From assembly GCF_963677065.1 (NCBI RefSeq), contig NZ_OY781872.1, positions 1,173,419 to 1,237,418 on the forward strand: a stretch of DNA of 64,000 nucleotides. Direction: 5' to 3'. Source of the DNA: an uncultured Methanoregula sp. GTDB taxonomy: Archaea; Halobacteriota; Methanomicrobia; Methanomicrobiales; Methanospirillaceae. Within the stretch, counting starts at the first letter, position 1; every line of letters begins with the position of its first letter. The position numbers and the translations under genes are program-made. Below, piece after piece: positions 34,533 to 45,500 of the stretch. Below the pieces are notes generated by a model that ran no database searches, was not told where the DNA came from, and saw only the letters and a program-made list of their open reading frames with translations.

Positions 34533-34667
34533 TTCTTTTCAATAGTCTTTTTCCCGCAAGTGGATACTCCCGCAGGCCTCCCCCATCCTGACCTGTACTT
34601 TATAAATAATGGCGAGACACTCACAATATCTGACTATCATCCATGAACCGGGAGATGTGGACTGATC

Positions 34668-37118
34668 TTGAGCCTGCTTGTCTTTGACCTGATCATCGGG
34701 ATGCTCATCATCTCCGGCATCAGCATGGCATGTATTGCGCTGTATGCCCGTCGTTTTATCGGTCGGGTTCCCGCAGCAACACCCTTCATTCTGCTGATGT
34801 TCTGTGCGGCAGCCTGGGCGGTGCTCTATGCCCTTGATCTCCTGACCCTGTCCCTCCCGCTGAGGATCTTTTACCATAACCTCCGCTTCCTCTTTCTCCC
34901 GTTCTTTCCGGTGCTCGAACTCTGGCTTGTGCTGGCATACGTGAACAAGACCGGCTGGATGAGAAAAGACTGGGCTCTTCTCATCCTTACAATCCCGGTT
35001 ATCGCCGCAGTTCTCGCACTGACCAGCCCTTATCATGACCTGTTCCGCTATAATTTTACCCTGAACCTGGCCGGCCCGGTGCCGGTGCTCCAGTACTCCG
35101 AGAGCACATTCTATCTCGTTTACACACTCTATTCGCTCCTCCTCCTCCTTCTCGCCATTGTTCTGCTCGTGACCGAGAGCCGGAAGAAGGGCACGCTCCT
35201 CGAGATGCCGACACTCCTCCTGGTCATTGCACTTGCCTTCCCGACCGTTCTCAATTATATTACCCAGTTCTACCCGCTCCCGTTCGCCGGACTCAACCCG
35301 ACTCCGGCCCTCCTCTGGATTACCGCCATCCTGTACGCTGTCGCCCTCTTCCGCTACCGTTTCCTGGATATCATCCCTATTGCCCGGAGCCGGCTGATCG
35401 AGGCCCTGAATAAACCTGTAATTGTGCTGGACACGGACGAGCGTGTCATCGATACAAACCCCGCGGCCCGCTCGCTCTTCGGGCTCACATCGGATGGAGT
35501 TCTCGGGAAAAAAATTGAGGAGATCGTCCCGGACTGGCCGGAGTTCCTTGCTCTGTGCAGGGAAAAGACTCCCCGGAAACGAGATCTCGAACGGGTTCTT
35601 GGCAACGGAACGCATCATTATGTCGGGTCTGTCGAACCGCTCCTGAGCCATAACGGGATCACCGAGGGGCACCTTGTTTTCCTCCAGGATGTCACCGATC
35701 TGAAAAATGCGGAAGCCGCACTGCGGGAGAAGACCGAGGAACTGGACCAGTACTTCAGCACCAGCCTCGACCTCTTCTGTATCGCCGATACGAATGGGTA
35801 TTTCCGGCGACTGAATCCCCAGTGGGAGAAGGCGCTCGGGTATTCGCTTACCGACTTGGAAGGCAGACGTTTCCTTGACTTTGTGCACCCGGACGACCTG
35901 CCGGCAACCCTTGCTGCCATGACCCGCCTGAGTTTCCAGGAAGAGGTGCTCAACTTCACCAACCGGTACCGTCACCGGGACGGCACGTACCGCTGGATCG
36001 AATGGCGGTCGTTCCCGAAAGGTGACCGGATCTTTGCCGCAGCCCGCGATATCACGGAGCGCAAAGAGATGGATGAAGCCCTCCGCGAGAGCGAGGAGAA
36101 ATACCGGAGCATCATCGATGAGATGCAGGATATATTCTACCGCACAGATCCTGCCGGGAAGATAACGATGCTCAGCCCATCCGCGGCAAAAATTGCCGGT
36201 TATGCTTCGAATGACATGCTCCTGGGAAAAGATGTCCTGTCTCTCTATGCGGACCCGGCCGACCGCGACCGGCTTCTTGCGGCCCTCAAAGAGACGGGAT
36301 CGGTGGACTCGTTCCCGATCAGCCTCCGGATCAGCGACGGCACGATCCGGTCTGTGACCACAAGCAGCCATTTCTACCGCGATGCGGCCGGGAATATCCG
36401 TGGCGTGGAAGGAGTTCTCCATGACATCACGGAGCAGCGCAAAGCCGAGGATGCTCTCCGGATGGCCAACAAGAAGCTCCACCTCCTCTCCAGCGTCACC
36501 CGGCACGATATCCGCAACCAGCTCATGGCGCTGATGGCTTTTCTCGAACTGAGCGTGGATTCTGTTGACAATCCCGCTGAGCTTGCGGACTTTTTAAAGA
36601 AAAACCAGAAAATCGCAGAGAACATCTCGAACCAGATAACCTTCACCAAGGAGTACGAGGATCTCGGGGCGGACGCCCCGTCCTGGTATAACGTGAGCGC
36701 CGGCATAGGGACGGTAGCAGTCGGGCTGCCGCTCAAAAATATCCGCGTCATGAACGAAACGGCCGGTCTTGAGATCTTTGCCGACCCGCTTGTCGAGAAG
36801 GTCTTCTACAACCTGATCGATAATTCCCTGCGGTACGGGGGAGAGACGATGACCGCTATCCGCATCAGTTACCGGGAGGCAGGAACCGCGCTTGTCCTTG
36901 TCTTCGAAGACGATGGCGTGGGTATTGCGGACCGGGACAAGAAGGTGATCTTCGACAAGGGGTTCGGGAAGAACACCGGTCTTGGCCTGTATCTCTCCCG
37001 CGAGATCCTCTCCATCACCGGTATTACCATTGCCGAGACTGGTGTCGCCGGCAAAGGAGTCCGGTTCGAGATCACCGTTCCAACCGGTGGTTTCCGATTC
37101 ACTGGTGCAAATACCTAA
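34668..37118 (+). CDS. Multi-PAS histidine kinase with 7-helix membrane sensor
   Basis: An 816-residue sensor kinase. Residues 1-225 contain about seven membrane helices (the 7TM sensory type), followed by PAS domains at about 241-350, 360-475 and 478-600. H-box SSVTRHDIRNQLMAL is near 610. The ATPase domain has EIFADPLVEKVFYNLIDNSLRYG, EDDGVGI and FDKGFGKNTGLGLYLSREIL. The start is a TTG at 34668: a TGA stop is just upstream and GGGAG lies at normal distance. It shares H-box and C-terminal pattern with three other kinases in the window; no response regulator is adjacent. Confidence 0.93.
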   Translation: MSLLVFDLIIGMLIISGISMACIALYARRFIGRVPAATPFILLMFCAAAWAVLYALDLLTLSLPLRIFYHNLRFLFLPFFPVLELWLVLAYVNKTGWMRKDWALLILTIPVIAAVLALTSPYHDLFRYNFTLNLAGPVPVLQYSESTFYLVYTLYSLLLLLLAIVLLVTESRKKGTLLEMPTLLLVIALAFPTVLNYITQFYPLPFAGLNPTPALLWITAILYAVALFRYRFLDIIPIARSRLIEALNKPVIVLDTDERVIDTNPAARSLFGLTSDGVLGKKIEEIVPDWPEFLALCREKTPRKRDLERVLGNGTHHYVGSVEPLLSHNGITEGHLVFLQDVTDLKNAEAALREKTEELDQYFSTSLDLFCIADTNGYFRRLNPQWEKALGYSLTDLEGRRFLDFVHPDDLPATLAAMTRLSFQEEVLNFTNRYRHRDGTYRWIEWRSFPKGDRIFAAARDITERKEMDEALRESEEKYRSIIDEMQDIFYRTDPAGKITMLSPSAAKIAGYASNDMLLGKDVLSLYADPADRDRLLAALKETGSVDSFPISLRISDGTIRSVTTSSHFYRDAAGNIRGVEGVLHDITEQRKAEDALRMANKKLHLLSSVTRHDIRNQLMALMAFLELSVDSVDNPAELADFLKKNQKIAENISNQITFTKEYEDLGADAPSWYNVSAGIGTVAVGLPLKNIRVMNETAGLEIFADPLVEKVFYNLIDNSLRYGGETMTAIRISYREAGTALVLVFEDDGVGIADRDKKVIFDKGFGKNTGLGLYLSREILSITGITIAETGVAGKGVRFEITVPTGGFRFTGANT

Positions 37119-37222
37119 AAAACCTGCCCGTCTCACTCCCGCTCCTTTTCGCCCGGATCTCAGTTGTCATCCGCAAAGAACAACAGGATTAATGAACCGG
37201 CACGGCAAGAGTCTTGGCTATC

Positions 37223-37804
37223 ATGAAGACCCTGGAACTCAAAGGAAGCCAGACCGAGAAGAACCTGCTCGCGGCCTTTGCCGGCGAATCGCAGGCCCGG
37301 AACCGGTACACGTTCTTCTCGAGTGCAGCAAAAAAAGAGGGCTTTGAACAGATCGCAGCGATCTTTCTCCAGACCGCAGAGGAAGAGAAGGAGCATGCCA
37401 AGATCTTCTTCAAACAACTCAAAGGCGGCGAAGCGGAGATCACGGCATCCTACCCGGCCGGTCTCATCGGCGGCACGATGGAGAACCTTGCTGCGGCAGC
37501 TGAGGGGGAGCAGATGGAGTGGGGGACGCTCTACCCGTCTTTTGCAGCAACCGCTGAAAAAGAGGGATTCAAGGAGATAGCGCATCTGTTTAAGATGGTG
37601 GCAAAAGTGGAAGAGCACCACGAGGCGCGGTACCGGAAGCTGTACGCCAACCTTGCCGGAGGAATGGTGTTCAAAGCCGAGACGCCGGTGAAGTGGTACT
37701 GCCGGAACTGCGGGTATGTCCATGCTGGCAAGACCGCACCGGCCAAATGCCCGGTCTGCGATCACCCGCAGGCCCATTTCGAAATCGCTGCAGAAAATTA
37801 TTGA
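37223..37804 (+). CDS. Rubrerythrin, second copy
   Basis: A 193-residue rubrerythrin: di-iron ligands in [14 protein letters not shown] and [11 protein letters not shown], and in [12 protein letters not shown] with [11 protein letters not shown]-terminal rubredoxin site CRNCGY and CPVCDH. It differs clearly from the copy at 21972 (longer, different linker), so it is an independent paralog. ATG 37223 ([19 protein letters not shown]) is the expected start; the TTG at 37214 gives three extra residues. Confidence 0.94.
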   Translation: MKTLELKGSQTEKNLLAAFAGESQARNRYTFFSSAAKKEGFEQIAAIFLQTAEEEKEHAKIFFKQLKGGEAEITASYPAGLIGGTMENLAAAAEGEQMEWGTLYPSFAATAEKEGFKEIAHLFKMVAKVEEHHEARYRKLYANLAGGMVFKAETPVKWYCRNCGYVHAGKTAPAKCPVCDHPQAHFEIAAENY

Positions 37805-37929
37805 TCCTCTCCAGGATCCTTTTTATCTGCAGGTAAGAACGGTGGACTTACAGGGAGTCGGTGGATATGCCCGGCAATCCATCACGATCCCTGCAGTCGG
37901 GTACGAACCAGGAGCCCGGCCGGTATCGG

Positions 37930-38682
37930 TTATCCCTGGTCTTCTGTATCTTCCTGAGGGATCCGGACGAAATTCTCAATTAATATGTTCCGGCCGTCAA
38001 TTGCGGTCTCTGTCACGGTCTTGAGGACCGGCACCGCCTCCCCGTTCTTCGTAAGCAGCAGGCGTTTGGAACGCTCGATGGTCATACCCAGGTCGCTTAT
38101 CGGGCACTTCCCTTTCTCGGCAGGGCAGATGAACCGGTGGCAGGACTGCCCGATCATCTCCTTTTCCGTGTACCCGGTCAGCCGTTCCCCTTCGGGATTG
38201 ACCGCGATAATCTCATGGGAACCGGCATCGACAAGGATGATACCGGCCTGGATATGGTTCCATATGGTGTGGAACTTCTTCTCGGATTGCGCTATCTCGC
38301 TGTTCTGGGTCGAGATCCGCATCGAGAGGATCATCACGATTGCAGCGATGATGACAAACACAAAAACCCGGGCCGCTGCTGCAACCACATTGAACGGGTT
38401 ATACCCGGTGAGAACGACCACGAAGGAAAAATAGATGAGGCCAAGTACGGCCGAATATAACATACCTTTTTTCTGGTACCAGTACGCGGCAAGGATGATC
38501 GGAACATAATAGATATGGGTAAAAACCGTCTGGATCCCCTGCTGGAGACAGTACACGGTCAGGAGAACAACGAAGACCGACAGGCCCGCGAGAAGTGTAC
38601 CCCTCCAGGGAATGAACGGGTTTTTTTCCGGGACTGCAGTGTCCATGGTATTCGATAGCGTCTTCGTGGTTAAAAATTTCAT
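37930..38682 (-). CDS. Membrane PAS protein without output domain
   Basis: A 250-residue protein with four membrane helices (residues about 28-120) followed by one PAS domain (about 135-245: FHTIWNHIQAGIILVDAGSHEIIAVNPEGERLTGYTE). Inside the PAS is CHRFICPAEKGKCPISDLG, with three cysteines and one histidine, a variant also seen in other sensor PAS domains, perhaps a metal or redox site. No kinase or cyclase follows; the protein might interact with one of the kinases of the window. The start could also be the ATG at residue 13. Confidence 0.75.
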   Translation of the reverse strand: MKFLTTKTLSNTMDTAVPEKNPFIPWRGTLLAGLSVFVVLLTVYCLQQGIQTVFTHIYYVPIILAAYWYQKKGMLYSAVLGLIYFSFVVVLTGYNPFNVVAAAARVFVFVIIAAIVMILSMRISTQNSEIAQSEKKFHTIWNHIQAGIILVDAGSHEIIAVNPEGERLTGYTEKEMIGQSCHRFICPAEKGKCPISDLGMTIERSKRLLLTKNGEAVPVLKTVTETAIDGRNILIENFVRIPQEDTEDQG

Positions 38683-38758
38683 CGTTTCTCCTTATGATCT
38701 CTTCTGCTTACGGACTTCAGTACGGCCCGCCCGGCATCTCTGCCGTGCTCTTCTCCCG

Positions 38759-39616
38759 CTATGCGAATGTTGCCGTCAGCGTATGAGCTGCCTGGATATT
38801 CGTGATGGTGTAGGTGAGCGTCTGCCCCGTTGCTCCCCCTGAAGAGACCTGCGTCCCGTCCAGGCTGATGGAGGTTATGGCCTTGTTGGTCCTTGGGGTG
38901 AACGTGAAGGTCTGGCTTGCACCCGCTGCTGCGGATACCGTTCCCGGTGTAATCCCGGGCGGCGAGATCGTACCAAGCCCCCCGGGAGACCAGGAGACTG
39001 ATATGATGTACGTGGTGGAGGTTGCAGTCGGCGTTGGAGTGGCGGTAGTGGTAGTAGTCGCGGTTGCTGTGGGCGTGGGTGTGGATGTGTTCGTCGGGAT
39101 CGGTGTAGCCGTGGATGTCGGTGCAGGTGTTGCCGGGCCATATCCTGCAGTTCTCCAGTCCTGGATCAGCAGTTTTGATGTGTCGTCCACGATCCGTATG
39201 CGCATACCTTCGGAGGGGAAGGGAACTGCGGAAGCCCCGGTCAGGTCCGATGTAAGGGCGTATCCGGTGCCATTATAATAGATATAGACCCTGTCGCCCG
39301 TCCGGAATGTACTTGGGATCTGCTCAGGGAGAGCGGTGAACGAACCTTCCGGGGTATCGATATAGACCAGGGCAAGATGGGGTCCGGTTGTTGCATCTTT
39401 GAATGTCACAGTATCTCCCCCGAGATGGGTGATTGAAAGGACCGGCACTCCCTGCTTCTGCTGGAACCGGACTTCCGTTGCCAGGTAGGCAGACTGCTGG
39501 ATCTGGGGGAGCACGCCGAATACGATGATCAGAATAATAGCTGCCATGATCAGGACAAGGGCCACAACCAGAATTTCTGCAGTAACTTCATTGACTGCCT
39601 CCTCCCGCGATCTCAT
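38759..39616 (-). CDS. Archaeal type IV pilin-like protein with Pro/Thr linker
   Basis: A 285-residue protein. N-terminus MRSREEAVNEVTAEILVVALVLIMAAIILIIVF is split by a typical class III signal: short charged leader, then a long hydrophobic helix, as in archaeal pilins (DUF1628). A globular domain (residues about 50-160) follows, then about 50 residues of Thr/Pro/Ala repeats (PTPTATATTTTT), and a C-terminal domain of beta repeats (ISVSWSPGGLGTISPPG, TAGATQTFTFTPR type) similar to bacterial surface repeats. I start at ATG 39616; the frame is open further upstream. Confidence 0.82.
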   Translation of the reverse strand: MRSREEAVNEVTAEILVVALVLIMAAIILIIVFGVLPQIQQSAYLATEVRFQQKQGVPVLSITHLGGDTVTFKDATTGPHLALVYIDTPEGSFTALPEQIPSTFRTGDRVYIYYNGTGYALTSDLTGASAVPFPSEGMRIRIVDDTSKLLIQDWRTAGYGPATPAPTSTATPIPTNTSTPTPTATATTTTTATPTPTATSTTYIISVSWSPGGLGTISPPGITPGTVSAAAGASQTFTFTPRTNKAITSISLDGTQVSSGGATGQTLTYTITNIQAAHTLTATFA

Positions 39617-39767
39617 GGAACTCTTTAAAACCAGTCCACCATTCAATGATAAAATAGTATCTGAGGGGAGAAGTGAGTACTCTGCCGGCAACGGGATCCC
39701 GTGGAGGAAAGAACCCGGGCGATCAGGGCCGGAACGTTTATTTCCCTCAACTCCTGGAATAAATCCT

Positions 39768-41045
39768 ATGAAGCATTATGCTGCCCTCGTGATTTTCCTC
39801 ATAACTCTCATTGCGGCTGCCGGATGTACCGGATCGCCGCAGGGCGCTGCTCCTTCCGGGACAACCGGGACGGTGACCATCCATGCCCTGGTCCCGCAGA
39901 CCGGGGCGCTCTCCTCATTCGGACAATCATCTGTAGCATCACTGGCTGTTGCAGAAGAGGACATCAACCAGTACTACCAGTCCGTCGGCTCCCCGCACCG
40001 GATTGCAATCTCCGTGCAGGATACCGGATCCGACCCGGACCGTGCCCTTTCCCAGGTAACCGCTCTCCAAGAGAATGGGACGGACCTGGTGATAGGGACA
40101 TTCTCAAGCGCCCAGCTCGAGAAGGTACTTCCCTATGCCAACGGGAAGGGTATAGTGGTTGTCGGAACAGAATCAACTTCGCCCGCGCTTGCAGTTCCTG
40201 GTGACAACCTGCTCCGGTTCACACCGGATGATGCCAGCCTCGTGAGGGCGATGCCAGTCTTCCTTGCCTCTCAGGGAGTACGTGACCTTGTTCCGCTCTG
40301 GAGGGGGGATGTCTGGGGCGATACCCTTGAGAATGCGTCCCGGACCTCCTGGGCATCCCAGGGTTACACCGTCCACCCGGGAACCCGGTATGACCCGAAG
40401 ACTGCTGATTTCTCCCCCGTACTGTCTGACCTGGATATCCGGGTGGGGGACGTGATTGCAAAGAGCGGCACCGACAGGACGCGGGTGTATGCTATCACCA
40501 TGAACGAGATCGCCCCCATCCTGAGTGGTGCAGGGACATACCCCAACCTCACCCGGGTCCGGTGGGTCGGGAGCGATCCCAATGTCCTGATACCGGATAT
40601 TGCCCGGGACCAGAAAGCCTCGGCCTTTGCGGCAGCAGCACAGTTCACCGGCCCCAGTATCGGCGTACAGCGGAATGCGGAACTTGGCCCTGTCTATCAG
40701 AAAATAAAAAACCGGCTCGGGAGGGAGCCGGAGGGTTCAGCGGTCCAGCTCTATGACATCGTCCAGGTTGCCGCTCTTGTTTCTGCCGAGACCCCTTCGG
40801 CCGATATAAGCCAGATGAAAAAGGCGTTTGTCACCCGGGCCGATACCTTCCGCGGCGTGTCGGGAGATTGTCTCCTGAATCCGGCGGGTGACCGTGCGGT
40901 TGCCATTTATGATTTCTATCGCTATACCGGGACCGGTAATATGTCCGGCTGGATGCCGCTCTCCCGTTACAGCATCTGGCCTACCACCGAGATTGTTGCC
41001 TACCAGAAACTGGATGCCGGGGGAAATGTCATGGAATTCGGATAA
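39768..41045 (+). CDS. LivJ-type periplasmic-binding lipoprotein
   Basis: A 425-residue exported binding protein of the branched-chain amino acid/amide ABC family. Signal peptide with lipobox IAAAGC (Cys20), then ALVPQTGALSSFGQSSVASLAVAEEDINQYY and VQDTGSDPDRALSQVTAL, VIGTFSSAQLEKVLPYAN, matching the family. No ABC permease or ATPase genes are adjacent, so it may serve a remote transporter or act as a sensor. The frame is open to 39525 but the signal peptide fixes ATG 39768. Confidence 0.9.
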   Translation: MKHYAALVIFLITLIAAAGCTGSPQGAAPSGTTGTVTIHALVPQTGALSSFGQSSVASLAVAEEDINQYYQSVGSPHRIAISVQDTGSDPDRALSQVTALQENGTDLVIGTFSSAQLEKVLPYANGKGIVVVGTESTSPALAVPGDNLLRFTPDDASLVRAMPVFLASQGVRDLVPLWRGDVWGDTLENASRTSWASQGYTVHPGTRYDPKTADFSPVLSDLDIRVGDVIAKSGTDRTRVYAITMNEIAPILSGAGTYPNLTRVRWVGSDPNVLIPDIARDQKASAFAAAAQFTGPSIGVQRNAELGPVYQKIKNRLGREPEGSAVQLYDIVQVAALVSAETPSADISQMKKAFVTRADTFRGVSGDCLLNPAGDRAVAIYDFYRYTGTGNMSGWMPLSRYSIWPTTEIVAYQKLDAGGNVMEFG

Positions 41046-41063
41046 TTTTTTTGGGGCTGCCCT

Positions 41064-41729
41064 TCAGATCCAGCCCAGTTCCACCCACCGCTCGTACTCC
41101 TCGGGCCGGAAGTCACGGTTCTCAAGAACAAGATCCTTGAAAAATTTCCGGTTATCCGCGATCTCCGCTTCCTGTTTTTTATCAGAGAACCCGTCCCTGA
41201 TCGCGGATACGAGCCGCTTCCCCAGTGCCCGGGCATCCGCTTCGCGGGAATCGATCGCTCCCGCATCGCCCCCGGTTGCAATGCTGATCCCGCCGACCGA
41301 GAGAACCGCGAGATAATTCAGCACATGGTTCTCGTATGCCACAACCGCTTCCCCGCCGGACGTGTGCGTGGTCGCAACCGAGCATCCGAATTTCCCGGCA
41401 AGGATCTGGTAGTGTATCGCATCGGCAAGCCGGTCAAAGAAGATCTTCATCTGGCCGGAGACATTGTCGATGTACACGGGCGATGCGAAGAGAATCCCGT
41501 TGGCCTCTCTCATGCGCTCAACCAGCGCCGGCATGTCATCCTCGTACACGCAGATGCCGTTGAACGAACAGCCCTCGCATGCCGTGCAGGGTGTGATCCT
41601 GAGATCGCAGAGATCAACAATCTCTGTCTCTGCGCCGGCTTCTGCAGCGCCTTCCAGTACAAGGTTCGCGAGCTGTCTGGTTGTGCTCCTTACGGTCCGG
41701 GGACTTCCGTGGATGGCGAGAATCTTCAT
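41064..41729 (-). CDS. Iron-sulfur flavoprotein family NAD(P)H-FMN reductase
   Basis: A 221-residue flavodoxin-like protein: FMN loop IHGSPRTVRSTTRQLANLVL, cysteine motif ITPCTACEGCSFNGIC (C-x2-C-x2-C-x5-C) and FASPVYIDNVSGQMKIFFDR. Fourth member of this family in the window and not clustered with the others. Probable electron-transfer or O2/peroxide role. Confidence 0.9.
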   Translation of the reverse strand: MKILAIHGSPRTVRSTTRQLANLVLEGAAEAGAETEIVDLCDLRITPCTACEGCSFNGICVYEDDMPALVERMREANGILFASPVYIDNVSGQMKIFFDRLADAIHYQILAGKFGCSVATTHTSGGEAVVAYENHVLNYLAVLSVGGISIATGGDAGAIDSREADARALGKRLVSAIRDGFSDKKQEAEIADNRKFFKDLVLENRDFRPEEYERWVELGWI

Positions 41730-41791
41730 GATCTTCTTCCTGCAGTTATGTTTGGAGGACCCGGCATAATATCCCGGTTGTCTTGATCGTG

Positions 41792-42481
41792 TCAGTCTGA
41801 TGCGGGGTGCACTATCCTGAGCATCTCATGCCCGTTTCTGAGGAAGTCGTACCTGACCAGCTCGGTCCGGGCTGAAAGGCCTGATGCATGGATCCGATCC
41901 ATGACGTCGTCGAAATAGTCAGCCCGCTTCCCGTCCGTATTCACCACGGGATAGATCCTCACCTCGCAGGCAACCCGTGCCATCTCACGTATTGACCGGA
42001 TATGAAAATCCGGCCCGAGCGAGTTGTACAGGAACAGGAAGTGGGAACAGAGGCAGAGATCGAACTGCCGGTTGCGGAACGGGAGTTCGGGAAGCATTGC
42101 CGGAAGATATCTCCCTTCGGTCAGTCCACCGGTGAAATCGGCCAAGAACTCCCGCATTGCCTTCATACGGACCTCTTCGAGCTCAGCGGGAGAGCGGAGG
42201 GTCTTCCAGGTGAAGTTCTGCAGGTTCTCCCGCACCTGCTGCATCACCTCGTCCCGTGCAGCCAGGATTGCCCGGTCGATCTGGTTGTACGGGAGCTGGT
42301 ACAGCGGATCGCAGGATACAACGCGGTGTCCCATCCCGTTCATCCGGGCATTGAACCCGGCCGGGCCATCCCCGCACCCGAGTATCGAGCTGCGGAGATC
42401 CTCTTCTGTAAGGCTGAACATCGAGATATATTCCTCGAACGATCTCCCCCAGGGTACAACGGATTTCAGGACGAATGTCAT
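41792..42481 (-). CDS. SAM-dependent methyltransferase-like protein
   Basis: A 229-residue protein with motif I SILGCGDGPAGFNARM near residue 33, HRVVSCDPLYQ as the acidic loop, and FDLCLCSHFLFLYNSLG where methyltransferases have motif IV. The substrate is unknown. Divergent to the giant kinase gene at 42592. Confidence 0.8.
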   Translation of the reverse strand: MTFVLKSVVPWGRSFEEYISMFSLTEEDLRSSILGCGDGPAGFNARMNGMGHRVVSCDPLYQLPYNQIDRAILAARDEVMQQVRENLQNFTWKTLRSPAELEEVRMKAMREFLADFTGGLTEGRYLPAMLPELPFRNRQFDLCLCSHFLFLYNSLGPDFHIRSIREMARVACEVRIYPVVNTDGKRADYFDDVMDRIHASGLSARTELVRYDFLRNGHEMLRIVHPASD

Positions 42482-42591
42482 GTCTGGTACTGGTGTTGGG
42501 AAGCAGGCGTCATTAGGATAGCGGAAGAAATACGGGCACCGAATGTCCGGTAACAGAAACTAATATCAATTATGAAGGAAAGCATTGAACA

Positions 42592-45500
42592 ATGTTCTCT
42601 CTCCTGTATGTGGATGACGAGCCCAACCTGCTCGAAATCTGCCAGTTGTTCCTCGAAAGAACCGGTGAATTTGAGGTTGCAACCGTTGAATCAGGAGCAG
42701 GGGCACTTGCCCTTCTCTCACGGGTGGATTTCGATGCCATCGTATCCGATTACCAGATGCCCGGCATGACCGGCATCGAACTCTTAAAAACGGTCCGGAA
42801 ATCCGACCCCAATATCCCGTTTATCCTCTTCACCGGCCGGGGCCGGGAAGAGGTGGTCATCGAGGCGATCAACAACGGCGCCGACTTCTATCTCCAGAAA
42901 GGGGGAGATCCGCAGGCCCAGTTCGCTGAACTCTCCCATAAGCTGAAGCAGGCAATCGGGAGAAGGCAGGCTGAAAAAGACCTCTCGGATTCGCAGAAAC
43001 GTCTTTCTGATATCATCAATTTTCTCCCGGATGCGACCTTTGCCATCGATACGGAAGGAAAGGTGATCGCCTGGAACCATGCGATAGAGGAGATGACCGG
43101 CGTTCCAGCGCAGGATATTCTCGGTAAGGGGGAGTATGAATACAGTCTCCCGTTCTACGGCAGCCGCAGGCCGATTCTCATCGATCTCATCTTCGAGCCA
43201 GATGAAAGCGTACTGGAATATTATTCCAATCTCCGCAGGGAAGGAAACATCCTCTCGGCCGAGACCGACCTGCCCCATCCCAAAGGCAACCGGATCTTCG
43301 TGATGGCGAAAGCAAGCCCCCTCTACAACCGGAACGGGGACATCACCGGGGCCATCGAGTCCATCCGGGACATCTCTGAACGGAGGAAGGCCGAAGAGGA
43401 GCTCCGGGCATTGAACGAGCAGCTCACCGCATCCGACGAGGAATTGCGCAGCCAGCTGGAAGAGCTGGTCCGGGCCCAGGACGAGCAGGCTAAGAGCGAG
43501 GAGAATTTCCGGATCCTTGTCGATAATGTGCCCGATGCGATCTTTATCCAGACCGGCAACCGGTTCCGGTACCTGAACAATGCAGCCCTGTCGCTGATGG
43601 GAGCATCGTCATCCAACCAGCTTCTTGGAACCGATCTGTTCGATCGCATACACCCGGCCTTCCACGAACGCCTCCGCGAACGCATCCGGCGCCTGACTAT
43701 CGACCTCCTGCCGGTGGAGCAGCTGGAGGAGATTTACTTAAAACTCGACGGAACGCCGGTCGATGTTGAAGTGAGTGCCGTTCCCTTCCGGTTCGAGGGG
43801 GAGCCCGGCGCACTGGTGATGGTCCGCGACATCACGATCCGGAAACGGGCTGCCGAGGATCTCCTGGCTGCAAACGAGCAGCTGGCAGCCTCCGGTGAGG
43901 AACTACGGACCCAGTATAATGAGCTCGCCCTGAACGAGAAGCGTATCCGGGAGAGCGAGGAGCGGTACCGGGCCGTCCTCGAACATGCTCCGGCAGGAAT
44001 GCACTTTTATGACCTGAAACCGGACGGGACCCTGGTCTTCAAGGGGGCGAACCCTTCGGCGGATGCCATCCTGAAGATCCGGCATGCCGATTACATAGGA
44101 AGCTCCATCCTCGATGTTTTCCCCGGCCTTGCCGGGACAGAGATTCCCGGGAAATACCGCGAAGTTGCGGCATCGGGTATTCCCTGGCAGACGGACCAGG
44201 TCTTCTATGACAATGGAGTGATCAGCGGCGCATTTTCTGTCAGTGCGTTCCAGCTGCAGCCCGGCTCGATGGCGGCGATGTTCATCGATATCACCGAGCG
44301 CAAAAGAGCAGAGCATGAACTGCAGGCTGCTTACGAACAGGTTGCAGCAACCGAAGAAGAACTCCGCTCCCAGTACAATGAACTTGTTGTAAGTGAGAAC
44401 CGGCTCCGCTCAAGCGAGTCGCGTCTGCGGTACCTGCTCGGGTTCTACGATCTTGCTGAAGGAAGCGAGCGAAACCTGATGGACTCTGCGGTCGAGGGCG
44501 CCGGTGCGGTGACCGAAAGCCCGCTCGGGTACCTTGCGTTCCTCAATGAAGACGAGAGCGAGCTTACGATGTATGCCTGGTCAAAGTCCGCGATGGAAGA
44601 ATGCGCCCTCCAGGAAAAACCCTTGATCTACAGGACCGACCAGACGGGTCTCTGGGGAGAGCCGGTCCGGCAGCGACGCCCGGTGATAACCAATGATTAT
44701 GCTGCACCGGGGCCGCTCCGGAAAGGCTATCCGAAGGGCCACCCCGAGATCATCCGCCACATGAGCGTCCCTGTCATCGACAATGATCGCGTTGTCCTCG
44801 TGGCGGGGGTTGCCAACAAGGCCTCCGATTACACTGATGAGGATGTCCAGAACCTTCTCGTCCTGATGCAGGGGCTCTGGCAGGTACTCCGGCGCAAACG
44901 GACGGAAAAAGCCCTCATCGAGAACGAGGCACGTTTCCGGTCCATCTTCGAGAACAGCCCGTACCCCATCGTCATCAACAGCCGGAAGACCCGCAAGTAC
45001 ATAGCCGTCAACGAGGCATTCCTCCATGATAACGGCTTTACCCCCGAGGACGTTTGGGGCAAAGACTCGGTGGACCTGGGCCTGGTCAGTCCCGAGGACC
45101 AGGCAGTCATCGTGGACCTTCTCCGGACCAAGAACCGCGTGGACCGGCTGCCCATCGCCATCCGGAAGAAAGGAGGGGAGGTGGCCCATATCCTGATCTC
45201 CGCTCTCCCGGTCATGTTCCACGAAGAGCCGGCCATCCTGACCATGACGGCCGACATCACCGAACTGGAGCGGACTCAGGGGGAGCTCCGAGCCCGGTAC
45301 GAGGAGCTGGCGGCTGCCCAGAACGAGCTGTCGGCCCGGACGCGGCAGATGGAGGAGATCGCATCCACTATCCCGGGAGCCGTGTACCAGTATTATATCC
45401 GGCCCAATGGCACGGGCGGGTTTTCGTATATAAATACCCGATCCGGGATGGAGATTTTCGGTATCGACGATTCGGTTTCGGATTTCCTTTCCTGGTTCAC

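Noticed and set aside
34539..36506. 655-codon frame antisense to the kinase at 34668
   Set aside because: Shadow of the real gene, caused by the high-GC third positions; also overlaps the tRNA-Lys end.
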